DNA from: Megaustenia siamemsis
Taxonomy: Eukaryota > Mollusca > Gastropoda > Stylommatophora > Ariophantidae
DNA: 64,000 bases
NCBI GenBank assembly: GCA_032433765.1
Contig: JAVIAB010000059.1
Span: forward strand, 54,742,603 to 54,806,602
Reading direction: 5' to 3'
The position numbers and the translations under genes are program-made. Below, piece after piece: positions 56,303-63,901 of the stretch. Within the stretch, counting starts at the first letter, position 1; each line of letters opens with the position of its first letter. Below the pieces are notes generated by a model. It was not told the origin of the DNA. It searched no databases and saw only the letters and a program-made list of their open reading frames with translations.

Positions 56303-56920
56303 ATGGACCCTCGGTGGAAACACCCCTTCACTGCTCTTATTGCTGGTCCCACCGGTTGTGGAAAAACTGTATTTGTTCAAAAGTTTTTACAGAATCTACA
56401 AGAGCTAGTTGTCCCCGTACCCGAGGAAGATATATGGTGTTACGGGGAATGGCAACCAATATATGAGACTATGGAGAAAGTGAGATTTATCGAGGGTCTA
56501 CCAGATATCGATAACTTGGAAGGGGGTAAGAAGAGAAGACTCATCATCCTCGACGACTTGATGTCAGAAACAGATGAGAGGGTGACAAAATTATTCACCA
56601 AAGGTAGTCATCACAGAGATATGAGCGTGATCTACATTGTTCAAAATCTATTTGGAAAAAATAAGGAACATCGAACTATAAGCCTCAATACTCATTATAT
56701 AGTCCTTTTCAAGAATCCAAGAGACGGAAGTCAAAATACAAATCTGGCTAAGCAAATGTACCCTGGTCAAGTGGCGTACCTCCAAGAGAGTTTTAAGGAC
56801 GCGACAGCGTCTCCCCACTGTTATTTGCTGGTAGACCTTCGACAGGAAACACCGGATCATCTGAGGCTGAGAACAAAGATATTTCCAGGGGAGAGACAAA
56901 TCGTCTACGTTCCAAAGTAA
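56303..56920 (+). CDS. ATP: Polinton packaging ATPase (FtsK/HerA, A32-like)
   Basis: Predicted to pump DNA into the capsid. 205 residues from the first ATG. The P-loop AGPTGCGKT is at 14-22 and Walker B LIILDDL at 80-86. A stretch ending in VIYIVQNLF carries the conserved Gln after a beta strand, as in A32-type ATPases. Upstream in-frame codons lack an ATG, so 56303 is the start. It faces the minus-strand polymerase exon across about 120 bp, which may act as a divergent control region. The next gene starts 4 bp after its stop. Confidence 0.93.
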   Translation: MDPRWKHPFTALIAGPTGCGKTVFVQKFLQNLQELVVPVPEEDIWCYGEWQPIYETMEKVRFIEGLPDIDNLEGGKKRRLIILDDLMSETDERVTKLFTKGSHHRDMSVIYIVQNLFGKNKEHRTISLNTHYIVLFKNPRDGSQNTNLAKQMYPGQVAYLQESFKDATASPHCYLLVDLRQETPDHLRLRTKIFPGERQIVYVPK

Positions 56921-56924
56921 TAGA

Positions 56925-57248
56925 ATGGAAGCTTCACTTAGACGACACGGTGAAATGTTGAAATGTCTGCGCTCAGCTACGCCGAGTGGTTTAAGAGCCA
57001 TATTGAAAACGGCCTCTCCAGAACTCATTCGCTTTTTATGTGAGTGTTGTCATAACATATTAAAAGGTAATGTTAGACTCACTAAGCATCAGAAGTGCGA
57101 GCTACGTCGACACAAGAACAAGCTGAGATTCCTCACTAAAAAGAAACCGAATCTTACGCAGAGGAAAGCAATTCTACAAACTGGTGGATTCATAGGTGCT
57201 TTGATCAAGCCTATATTAAGTGTTCTAGGCGGTGTATTAGGTCTGTAA
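56925..57248 (+). CDS. small basic Polinton protein with hydrophobic C-terminus
   Basis: 107 residues, strongly basic in the middle (KGNVRLTKHQKCELRRHKNK) with a C-terminal Gly-rich hydrophobic segment (GGFIGALIKPILSVLGGV). This layout, a short protein ending in GGF and a hydrophobic tail next to the ATPase, recurs in animal Polintons. The function is not established; a DNA-condensing or membrane-active virion protein is plausible. It lies 4 bp after the ATPase stop and 2 bp before the next start, so it is probably co-expressed. Confidence 0.8.
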   Translation: MEASLRRHGEMLKCLRSATPSGLRAILKTASPELIRFLCECCHNILKGNVRLTKHQKCELRRHKNKLRFLTKKKPNLTQRKAILQTGGFIGALIKPILSVLGGVLGL

Positions 57249-57250
57249 AC

Positions 57251-57700
57251 ATGGCCAAGAAAATGATTTTGATGGATCCTCGGTTATTAGAGGGTTTGAA
57301 ACAGACTTCCACGTATACACCACCCGAGGCGATCAATGATAACTTGAGAGATTTAGACGATGAAATGCAACGTATCTTAGACCGTAACGATTTAGCCCCT
57401 GCTGATAAGGCCAGAGTGTACCAACGTACTTTGCAACAGTATTTAACTAGAATGGAGCAGTATAAACGACGCTCTTTGGGATCAGTCAATCTCATTCAAC
57501 ATAACTCGTCAACAGAAAGAATACCTTCTCCTCCACCTTCACCACCACCCGTCGATGTGCAACCAGAACAAGCCAAGGTACCCGAAACCCCAAAGACAAG
57601 TAATGAAAACACTTCACGGCTAACCTCGTATAAATTGAGGTCCAAAAGAAAAAAGTCCAAAATCCCAACACCAAAATGGGAAAGGTGGTCAAAGTATTGA
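57251..57700 (+). CDS. small conserved Polinton protein, helical N-terminus and basic tail
   Basis: 149 residues. The N-terminus MAKKMILMDPRLLEGL and the block LDDEMQRILDR are the kind of conserved feature found in a short Polinton protein preceding the integrase. The C-terminal third is Pro-rich, then basic (YKLRSKRKKSKIPTPKWERW). The last 25 bp overlap the integrase start in another frame. Function unknown; a structural or DNA-binding role is only a guess. Confidence 0.8.
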   Translation: MAKKMILMDPRLLEGLKQTSTYTPPEAINDNLRDLDDEMQRILDRNDLAPADKARVYQRTLQQYLTRMEQYKRRSLGSVNLIQHNSSTERIPSPPPSPPPVDVQPEQAKVPETPKTSNENTSRLTSYKLRSKRKKSKIPTPKWERWSKY

Positions 57701-58743
57701 GACGTTATTACTATGACCCTAATCAACCAGGGTCGTATAGTGGTGCAAGAGCCTTGCAACGTAACACCAAAGTAGGAATTAAAGAGATCAATCGTTGGTT
57801 GAGTCACCAGGATACCTATACCCTTCATAAACCGATTCGACATAAATTTGAACGGCGTCCCATTATAACGAGTGGACCCAAACAACAATACCAAGCAGAC
57901 TTAATCGATTTAAGACATTTGAAAAAACACAATGATGGGTACTCCTATTTGGTTTCTTGTGTGGATGTTTTCAGTAAATTAGCGTGGGCCGTCCCAATAC
58001 GAACAAAAACGGGGAAATCATTAGTGGAGGCTGTTGGTAAAATATTTATCGATGGGAAACCTGCGAGTCTTCAAACCGACAAGGGGTCAGAGTTTCTGAA
58101 CAAAACATTTCAGAAATTTCTCGAAGACAACAATATTCACTTTTTCACCACCCAGAATGAAGATATTAAGGCTGCTGTTGTGGAACGTTTTAACAGGACT
58201 CTGAAACAAAGGATGTGGCGATATTTTACGAAATCCAATCGACTTTGTTATGTACATGTGCTACCCGCCCTACTTCGAAGTTATAATCATTCGTACCACA
58301 GAAGTATAAAAATGGCACCGGTCGACGTTAGCAGAGACAATCAAGAACAAGTGTGGAACACGTTGTATAGCAAACACAACTTGAAATTTGAAAGACCCCT
58401 ATATAAGGCTGGTGATCGAGTTAGAATGGTCCTGGGCAGAGCTAATTTTAAAAAGGGTTATGCCCCAGCTTGGACGGAGGAACTCTTTACCATCAGTCGA
58501 GTAACTGAAACAAAACCCGTTACATATGTGCTGAAAGACGATAAGGGTGATGAAATAGAGGGGTCATTTTACACACAAGAAATTCAAAAGGTTGGAGACA
58601 AGAATGAGTACAGGGTCGAGAGGGTTATAACCCAACGTCGCACGTCATTGGGACGAAAAGAGAGTTTAGTCAAGTGGTTTGGTTATGGTTCCTCATTCAA
58701 CAGTTGGATACCGACCAAGGACATTGTCCGATACAAAAACTAG
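57676..58743 (+). CDS. INT: Polinton retroviral-type integrase with chromodomain
   Basis: Inserts the linear element into host DNA. 355 residues. The catalytic core has Asp75 (QADLID), Asp135 (QTDKGSEF) and Glu170 (VVERFNRTLK), with 34 residues between the last two. A C-terminal chromodomain-like segment covers about 312-352 (VERVITQRRTSLGRKESLVK, then WFGYGSSFNSW). Chromodomains in such enzymes can steer integration to chromatin marks. The ATG lies inside the preceding gene, and the N-terminal motif YYDPNQPGSYSG is typical of Polinton integrases. All catalytic residues present. Confidence 0.95.
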   Translation: MGKVVKVLRRYYYDPNQPGSYSGARALQRNTKVGIKEINRWLSHQDTYTLHKPIRHKFERRPIITSGPKQQYQADLIDLRHLKKHNDGYSYLVSCVDVFSKLAWAVPIRTKTGKSLVEAVGKIFIDGKPASLQTDKGSEFLNKTFQKFLEDNNIHFFTTQNEDIKAAVVERFNRTLKQRMWRYFTKSNRLCYVHVLPALLRSYNHSYHRSIKMAPVDVSRDNQEQVWNTLYSKHNLKFERPLYKAGDRVRMVLGRANFKKGYAPAWTEELFTISRVTETKPVTYVLKDDKGDEIEGSFYTQEIQKVGDKNEYRVERVITQRRTSLGRKESLVKWFGYGSSFNSWIPTKDIVRYKN

Positions 58744-58882
58744 AGATGGTGGAAGAAGGTGAATCGTTTGAAGATCCTGTTTTGCGAACCCTGAGCTCTG
58801 GCGGGGAGAGAACCTCGCTCTGGCCAGTATTTGGGAAATTATTCCCCCGTTTAGAGATTGTCTTTATGTGTCAAATGCTTGT

Positions 58883-58890
58883 TATATAAG
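58883..58890 (+). promoter_or_regulatory. TATA box for the capsid gene block
   Basis: TATATAAG in the only sizeable gap of the plus-strand block (58744-59034), about 150 bp before the minor capsid ATG. An initiator-like ttcaatctg lies about 30 bp downstream. The same octamer occurs on the minus strand at 63287-63294. Confidence 0.65.
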
Positions 58891-59034
58891 CCGTTGTCGC
58901 GGTCTCGCTGTTCAATCTGTCCACTGAAAAGCCAGACGCGAAGGACGGAAAACTGTGGATAGCCCTACTGAGCAGTTGTTTAGGTTACATGCTCCCGAAT
59001 CCAAAGTTGGAGACGAAAAGGTGAATAGAGGAAA

Positions 59035-59832
59035 ATGAGTTTTTATGTCACGTTACCCAGCAATGCTTCTATGGATATTTTTAAGGAAAATAACCCCGGT
59101 CACTTTTTCGTCAAGCTTCCTCAGACCATTGATATTACAACACAATATGAGATTGCGCTGGTCGAGATACAGTTTCCGCTAAATTATTTCAATGTAATAG
59201 AGGGTGATGTCTGGATTCGATACGAATCTCTCGCTAACGACGATATTTGCGACGCTAGATTTTATTTCAACGTGACATTGGAGCCTGGGTTATACACGAA
59301 ACCCGATGCATTCATCGGCGCGTTGAATGCGTCGATCATAAAAGCAGAGGATGAGTCGAACGGGGATGTGAAAGGGAAAAAAATGAGATTCATTTACGCA
59401 AAAGAGGTGAATAAAGCCATCTTGAAACTTTACGAAAAAGGAGTCAGTGTTACCATAAGCGATACTTTGAAAAACATGTTAGCCTTCCCCACGACCTCTA
59501 TATCAGACACGGCTCCCGATATCTTCAGCGTGGGTGTAATGGATTTGGAAAGTGTTGCAAAAAATGTCTACGTCTACTGCGATCTCGTTTCACCCAGACC
59601 CGTCGGGGATGTGATGGTACCTCTCCTCAGGAGCGTGCCTGTTCTCAATAGAAATCACACCTCGGTGTTTCAGATCTACGATAAGCCTCACTACCTGCCC
59701 CTGAGTAGATTTTCCTTCGATACCGTGGAAATCCTTTTAGCCAACGAACACGAAAAAACCATTCCATTCACCAGTGGGACGTCGGTGCTAACGGTACACT
59801 TTCGAGTGAAGAAACATCTCGAGCTGGTATAA
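59035..59832 (+). CDS. mCP: Polinton minor (penton-type) capsid protein
   Basis: 265 residues. The N-terminus FYVTLPSNASMDIFKENNPG followed by YEIALVEIQFPLNY is the recognisable start of Polinton minor capsid proteins. Those are single jelly-roll proteins expected to form the fivefold vertices. The rest is strand-rich without cysteine-rich motifs. Its position, first of the capsid block and upstream of the major capsid gene, matches adenovirus gene order (penton before hexon). The TAA overlaps the next ATG as TAATG. Confidence 0.88.
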   Translation: MSFYVTLPSNASMDIFKENNPGHFFVKLPQTIDITTQYEIALVEIQFPLNYFNVIEGDVWIRYESLANDDICDARFYFNVTLEPGLYTKPDAFIGALNASIIKAEDESNGDVKGKKMRFIYAKEVNKAILKLYEKGVSVTISDTLKNMLAFPTTSISDTAPDIFSVGVMDLESVAKNVYVYCDLVSPRPVGDVMVPLLRSVPVLNRNHTSVFQIYDKPHYLPLSRFSFDTVEILLANEHEKTIPFTSGTSVLTVHFRVKKHLELV

Positions 59833-60329
59833 TGGTGAGACATACACCCTTTCACCGCAATGCCAGGTTATACGAAGACTTTTATTGCTGTCAGACGGGT
59901 GATGGGATGCCTGTGTTTATAGGAGGTCGAAATCAACGAGGACGAGGAATCGGTAGTTTCTTTGGTGGAATCGGGAGGGCTATTTTACCTTGGCTAAAAA
60001 CAGGGGGTAAAGCCTTACTCAGAGAAGGCGTGGGGACCGGTCTGCAGGTCGCGCAGGACGCCTTAGCTGGAAGAAATATCGGCGATGCTTTCAAATCACG
60101 AGCTAAGGAGGCCGGCATGCGGTTATTAGACGGGGCCGTAGACCACCTGACGGGTAACAACCAATCAGGAAGTGGTTTACGACGACGAATCAGAAAGCGA
60201 ATCGGGAAGGCAGCCCCACCTGGCCAACCCGTTACGAAGAGAATAAAACCATCAGCTAGACTGTTCCCCCTTCATTCCACAAACAAGAGGCGAACTAAAC
60301 TGTCGGTACCAAAGGATATATTTGATTAA
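59832..60329 (+). CDS. Gly-rich basic Polinton virion protein, pVI-like by position
   Basis: 165 residues. It has FYCCQTGDGMPVFIGGRNQR, then RGIGSFFGGIGRAILPWLKT, a likely amphipathic helix, and an Arg/Lys-rich C-terminus (LRRRIRKRIGK). Proteins of this type sit just before the major capsid gene in many animal Polintons. In adenoviruses the gene immediately before hexon is pVI, an internal membrane-active protein, and the following order (hexon, protease) is the same here. The functional equivalence is inference. Both ends overlap neighbours by one base (TAATG). Confidence 0.8.
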   Translation: MVRHTPFHRNARLYEDFYCCQTGDGMPVFIGGRNQRGRGIGSFFGGIGRAILPWLKTGGKALLREGVGTGLQVAQDALAGRNIGDAFKSRAKEAGMRLLDGAVDHLTGNNQSGSGLRRRIRKRIGKAAPPGQPVTKRIKPSARLFPLHSTNKRRTKLSVPKDIFD

Positions 60330-61636
60330 TGATGTCTCTCATTCACCCCAAGTCATGTGAATGTCTTCATTCTGGTTTGGATTTATTTAGCGTTCCACCA
60401 ACTCAGACTGCTGTAGACTCGGGTCAATTTACTGAAATTCGACCTCTTGCCTCGTTAGCTCATGGGGCTCCCATAGAGTTTTTCATTTCTGGAAACACTG
60501 AAGAGTATCTAGATCTTTTCAACACGTTTTTACATCTGCGGGCCAGGATCACCCTCCCCAATGGTGAAAGTTTACCGTTGGATGCCGAGGTAGGACCAGT
60601 CAACAATTATCTTCACAGTCTATTTTCTCAAGTCGATGTTTCTCTGAATGATACATTGATTACACCATCTGAGAATACCTATCCATTTAGAGCAGTGTTC
60701 GAGACTTTACTAAACTATGGGGAGGATGCGAAAACGGGGCACTTGACGGCTGCTCTGTTCTACAAAGATACAGCAGGACACCACGATGATATGCAGGCTA
60801 ACGAGGGATTTAAAATACGACGTGCTTTGACTTCGGATAGTAAAGAGGTTGAAATGATGGGTCGTTTGCACTCTGATCTCTTTGTGCAGGACCGTTACAT
60901 GTTAAACAGAGTGGATGTAAAGATTAAACTCACACCCTCTAAGGACGTGTTCAACATCATGGCTCAGGATAAGTCTGTGGGTTATAAGAGTGTAATCACT
61001 TATGCTGCCCTCGTGGTCAGGAAAGCCAAGCTAAACCCAGCAATTTCTCTGGCCCACGAAAAAGCGCTTTTAAGTGGGAATGCACGGTACCCAATCAAGC
61101 GGGTTACCCTGAAAACATTTGCCATTGCTCGTGGGATGTATTCCCACAACCAAGACAATTTATTCCTATCTCAAACGCCAACACGTATAGTGATAGGTCT
61201 GATTACCGCCGGTGGTTTTAATGGAGTTTATAACATTAACCCATTCAATTTTCAACACTTTGGTTTGACTTATATGAACCTGATGGTTGACGGGAGATGT
61301 GTATCCGGAAAGCCCCTAGCTATGGATTTTGAAAACAATCACTATGCGCGAGCCTTTTTTGGTACAAATTTGGCCATGGGTTTGATTGGTAGAGATGCTG
61401 CCAATGGTATTGATTATCATCAGTTCAAGGATGGCTTTTGTCTATTTGGTTTTGACCTCTCACCCAGTCTGCTAGATGGAACCCAGTTTGAGCTAGCCAC
61501 GAGTGGACCCTTGTCGATAGAGCTCAAATTCGCCGCTCCCACGACAACTCCCCTACAAGTTATTGTCTACGCCGAGTTGGATTCAGTACTGGAAGTGTCC
61601 AAGACAAGACAGGTTCTAACAGACTACGCTATTTGA
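60329..61636 (+). CDS. MCP: Polinton major capsid protein (double jelly-roll)
   Basis: 435 residues. The N-terminus has LDLFSVPPTQTAVDSG, then an EIRPLASLAHGAPIEFFISG block and a first beta-rich domain with NYLHSLFSQVDVSLNDTLI. The second half includes KRVTLKTFAIARG and FNPF-like NINPFNFQHFGL followed by FGFDLSPSLLDG. This order and length are those of Polinton hexon-like capsid proteins, which form the icosahedral shell. It begins at a TAATG overlap; a second ATG follows immediately. Frame intact. Confidence 0.95.
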   Translation: MMSLIHPKSCECLHSGLDLFSVPPTQTAVDSGQFTEIRPLASLAHGAPIEFFISGNTEEYLDLFNTFLHLRARITLPNGESLPLDAEVGPVNNYLHSLFSQVDVSLNDTLITPSENTYPFRAVFETLLNYGEDAKTGHLTAALFYKDTAGHHDDMQANEGFKIRRALTSDSKEVEMMGRLHSDLFVQDRYMLNRVDVKIKLTPSKDVFNIMAQDKSVGYKSVITYAALVVRKAKLNPAISLAHEKALLSGNARYPIKRVTLKTFAIARGMYSHNQDNLFLSQTPTRIVIGLITAGGFNGVYNINPFNFQHFGLTYMNLMVDGRCVSGKPLAMDFENNHYARAFFGTNLAMGLIGRDAANGIDYHQFKDGFCLFGFDLSPSLLDGTQFELATSGPLSIELKFAAPTTTPLQVIVYAELDSVLEVSKTRQVLTDYAI

Positions 61637-61640
61637 GAAA

Positions 61641-62126
61641 ATGAACACGGGGGATATTTACAGTCTCTTGATGTCCGATGTTTTTGTTCGACGTTGCGCC
61701 CTTGTTAGTGTCATCCCACGAAACCACTTACCACCCATCATCGATCAAACCAAGATTGCAGCCTTTGTCGTAAACACCGACCCTGCCCACAAACCTGGTG
61801 AACACTGGGTGGCCATCTTTTACAATGGCCTCGGCCAAATAGAGTATTTTGATTCCTACGGTTTACCTCCCAGGCACATTGATATTTTAAACTTTATCGA
61901 GAGGAATTCACATGTTCCATTCGTCTACAACTCACGAGTGTTACAAGACTTGTTTAGCAACACGTGTGGTCTATATTGTGTTTATTATATAATTTTAAAG
62001 TGTCGTGGTGCGAGCATTAACAGAATTCTCATGCCATTTTCAACGAAACAACATATTAACGACCGTATCATTTATCGGTTGATGACGCCCTGGATCCATC
62101 GACTGAGTGGAACAAACTTCCCATGA
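61641..62126 (+). CDS. PRO: Polinton maturation cysteine protease (Ulp1/adenain-like, C48)
   Basis: 161 residues. The catalytic set is visible in order: His55 in GEHWVAIF, Asp71 in YFDSYG, Gln102 in LQDLF, Cys109 in NTCGLYC. The His-Asp-Gln-Cys order is that of adenovirus protease and SUMO proteases. It is expected to process virion precursors. It starts 4 bp after the major capsid stop, as protease follows hexon in adenoviruses. Confidence 0.95.
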   Translation: MNTGDIYSLLMSDVFVRRCALVSVIPRNHLPPIIDQTKIAAFVVNTDPAHKPGEHWVAIFYNGLGQIEYFDSYGLPPRHIDILNFIERNSHVPFVYNSRVLQDLFSNTCGLYCVYYIILKCRGASINRILMPFSTKQHINDRIIYRLMTPWIHRLSGTNFP

Positions 62127-62191
62127 CTCATCAAAGATGGCGGCTCTCTGAACATGTCTCAACACGTCCGATGACGTATTGCATCAGTTAC

Positions 62192-62262
62192 TATAAATAG
62201 AACGTATTCCATTGGTTACTATAATTAGGCTGGCCACGCCCCACTTGTTACAGGGTATAAAG
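62192..62262 (+). promoter_or_regulatory. two TATA boxes upstream of the PC4-like gene
   Basis: TATAAATAG at 62192-62200 and TATAAAG at 62256-62262. The second is about 70 bp before the ATG and is followed about 15-20 bp on by pyrimidine-rich ttctcagttc. A CRE-like atgacgta at about 62171 lies upstream. Confidence 0.6.
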
Positions 62263-62330
62263 GTCAGCCGTTCTCAGTTCTACTACATACAGAAACTCAG
62301 AACCCTGCTACCAAGTCGTGTGATTCAAAC

Positions 62331-62870
62331 ATGGAATCGGCTAGCGTTAATATGCCAGCTTCATTTGATGTATGTGATCAACGTATTTTCATGTCTCGTA
62401 GAAATGAGAATATAATTCCACTGTCCAAAGATGGTGTTAAGGCAGTCTCAGTTTCTGCTTTTCATAACAGACCATTGATAAACATAAGGTCATATCGTGG
62501 TGAGAGTCTTCTTAAGTTTCCTACCAGAACTGGAATAACACTCTCGAGAGATGAATTTATCACGCTAGTTGATATGCGAGATGACATTTTAGCAACTTAT
62601 GATAACATCAACTATACTACGCCTCTTGTTGAGCAACCGAAAGAACCAAGAAATATGTATGCCTCGAGTGATTCAATTTCCACTCAGTCGCCAATTACCT
62701 ACGCCGTCTTTGATCAAGGCTTTGTCAAAATGGAGGGTGGCTGTGTTTTGAACTCTAATCAACCTTCGTATTCACCAGTGTTTGATAACCATTTAGCCCA
62801 AACAGACAGTTCCAACAAAGCGAGGAAGCCGAGACGAGTAAAATTACTAAATTCTGCAGTGGGACAGTGA
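62331..62870 (+). CDS. PC4-like single-stranded-DNA-binding protein
   Basis: 179 residues. Residues 37-90 (VSVSAFHNRPLINIRSYRGE, then TRTGITLSRDEFITL) match the pattern of the PC4/p15 transcriptional coactivator domain. That pattern is a strand with V-S-V-X-X-F, an L-I-X-I-R strand, then G-I-X-L-S leading into a helix. PC4 domains bind single-stranded DNA and assist transcription. The remainder is Ser/Asn-rich with a basic tail (KARKPRRVKLLN). It has its own TATA boxes and poly(A) signals, so it is probably a separate transcription unit. Possible roles are binding displaced strands in protein-primed replication, or transcription of the element. Not part of the core Polinton set. Confidence 0.7.
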   Translation: MESASVNMPASFDVCDQRIFMSRRNENIIPLSKDGVKAVSVSAFHNRPLINIRSYRGESLLKFPTRTGITLSRDEFITLVDMRDDILATYDNINYTTPLVEQPKEPRNMYASSDSISTQSPITYAVFDQGFVKMEGGCVLNSNQPSYSPVFDNHLAQTDSSNKARKPRRVKLLNSAVGQ

Positions 62871-63016
62871 CATTTTTTATTACTTATACATGACTATGTT
62901 GTTATTTGTGTACTTTTTTCAGATGATTTGAATTCATATTTGTACTATTGAAATCATCATTGTTCAATTATAAACATTTGAATGTGTAACATGTGTTGTC
63001 CACGTTGATGTATTGA

Positions 63017-63046
63017 AATAAATTTATGTTTCATTGTGAAAATAAA
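63017..63046 (+). terminator. poly(A) signals for the plus-strand genes
   Basis: AATAAA at 63017-63022 and again at 63041-63046, about 150 bp after the PC4-like stop. Confidence 0.7.
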
Positions 63047-63170
63047 CATTATAAAAAGAGTATATTTGTTTGTTTTTTATTTGAGTTGTTTTAATTTATT
63101 TAATTTTAAATTATTTTGTTAAATTAAAATAAATGACAGTATAGAATCTATGAAATAAGGTTCTACTTAC

Positions 63171-63264
63171 GATTTGTAAAGTAAATTTACTTGCACAGCC
63201 AAGCACACTCTTGCTTGAGTTACAGCCAAGACACTCGTTGAAACTGCTTCAGAGAGTGAGAATA
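63171..63264 (-). other. predicted non-coding leader exon, minus strand
   Basis: It lies about 30 bp downstream of a minus-strand TATA box and ends at a strong donor, AAATC|GTAAGTAG (GT at 63170-63169). There is no ATG in it. No frame follows on this strand until the splice site at 56191, so a leader for the polymerase transcript is the simplest reading. Confidence 0.45.
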
Positions 63265-63286
63265 AAATCCTGGCTGCTTGGATCTA

Positions 63287-63294
63287 CTTATATA
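63287..63294 (-). promoter_or_regulatory. minus-strand TATA box at the right end
   Basis: TATATAAG, identical to the octamer ahead of the capsid genes, pointing leftward into the element. Confidence 0.55.
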
Positions 63295-63619
63295 CAGTTC
63301 TAACCTCTTTGATCGATCAAGTACTCTCCAGTACAACCATATTAATTTTCCCCTAAACATCCCACATTAAATCAACCACCCACTAAAATTCCCCTGATAA
63401 GTGGTATTCTAATCTTCAGATGATAAAAAGTCATTAACGTAGCCCTGGCCAGTCTGGCACTCAAACATTCAATCAAAACTTTTCACAGCGAAACACGGTC
63501 TTTGAACACGAACCAGCGCAAAGATATTAATTACCACCAAGCGTCTCACATTAAAACATCGGTATCGTAAAATTCCCCTGTTAAATGACTCTCCTGATGA
63601 ACACTTACCGGCGACGGAT

Positions 63620-63860
63620 ATTTCACCACGGGAGGCGGATTCTTTGATGTTCATACGGGAGGCGGATTCTTTGATCGCGCTTAACGTTAAACGCGGCCCC
63701 CTCGCTGCGCGAGGTCGCCTCGCGTCTACCGAGCTCTTTGATCTTGCGGCCCCTTGCTGCGCGTCTTCGCTGCACGTCTTCGCGGCTGCGCGTGTACCGA
63801 GCTCTTTGATCTCTCGCTTAACGTTAAACACAGTGTTTGGCGTGTAGCGTGTGTAACGGC
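63620..63860. repeat. GC-rich subterminal region with repeats and palindromes
   Basis: gggaggcggattctttgat occurs twice (about 63630 and 63658), taccgagctctttgatct-like twice and gcttaacgttaaac twice, each holding the palindrome TTAACGTTAA. The base composition (rich in CG and CGCG) contrasts with the AT-rich flanks. It lies just inside the right inverted repeat. Confidence 0.8.
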
Positions 63861-63901
63861 CTAAGCTGTTACCTTTAATTCTAAAGGAAGTTTTTAAAAA
63901 C

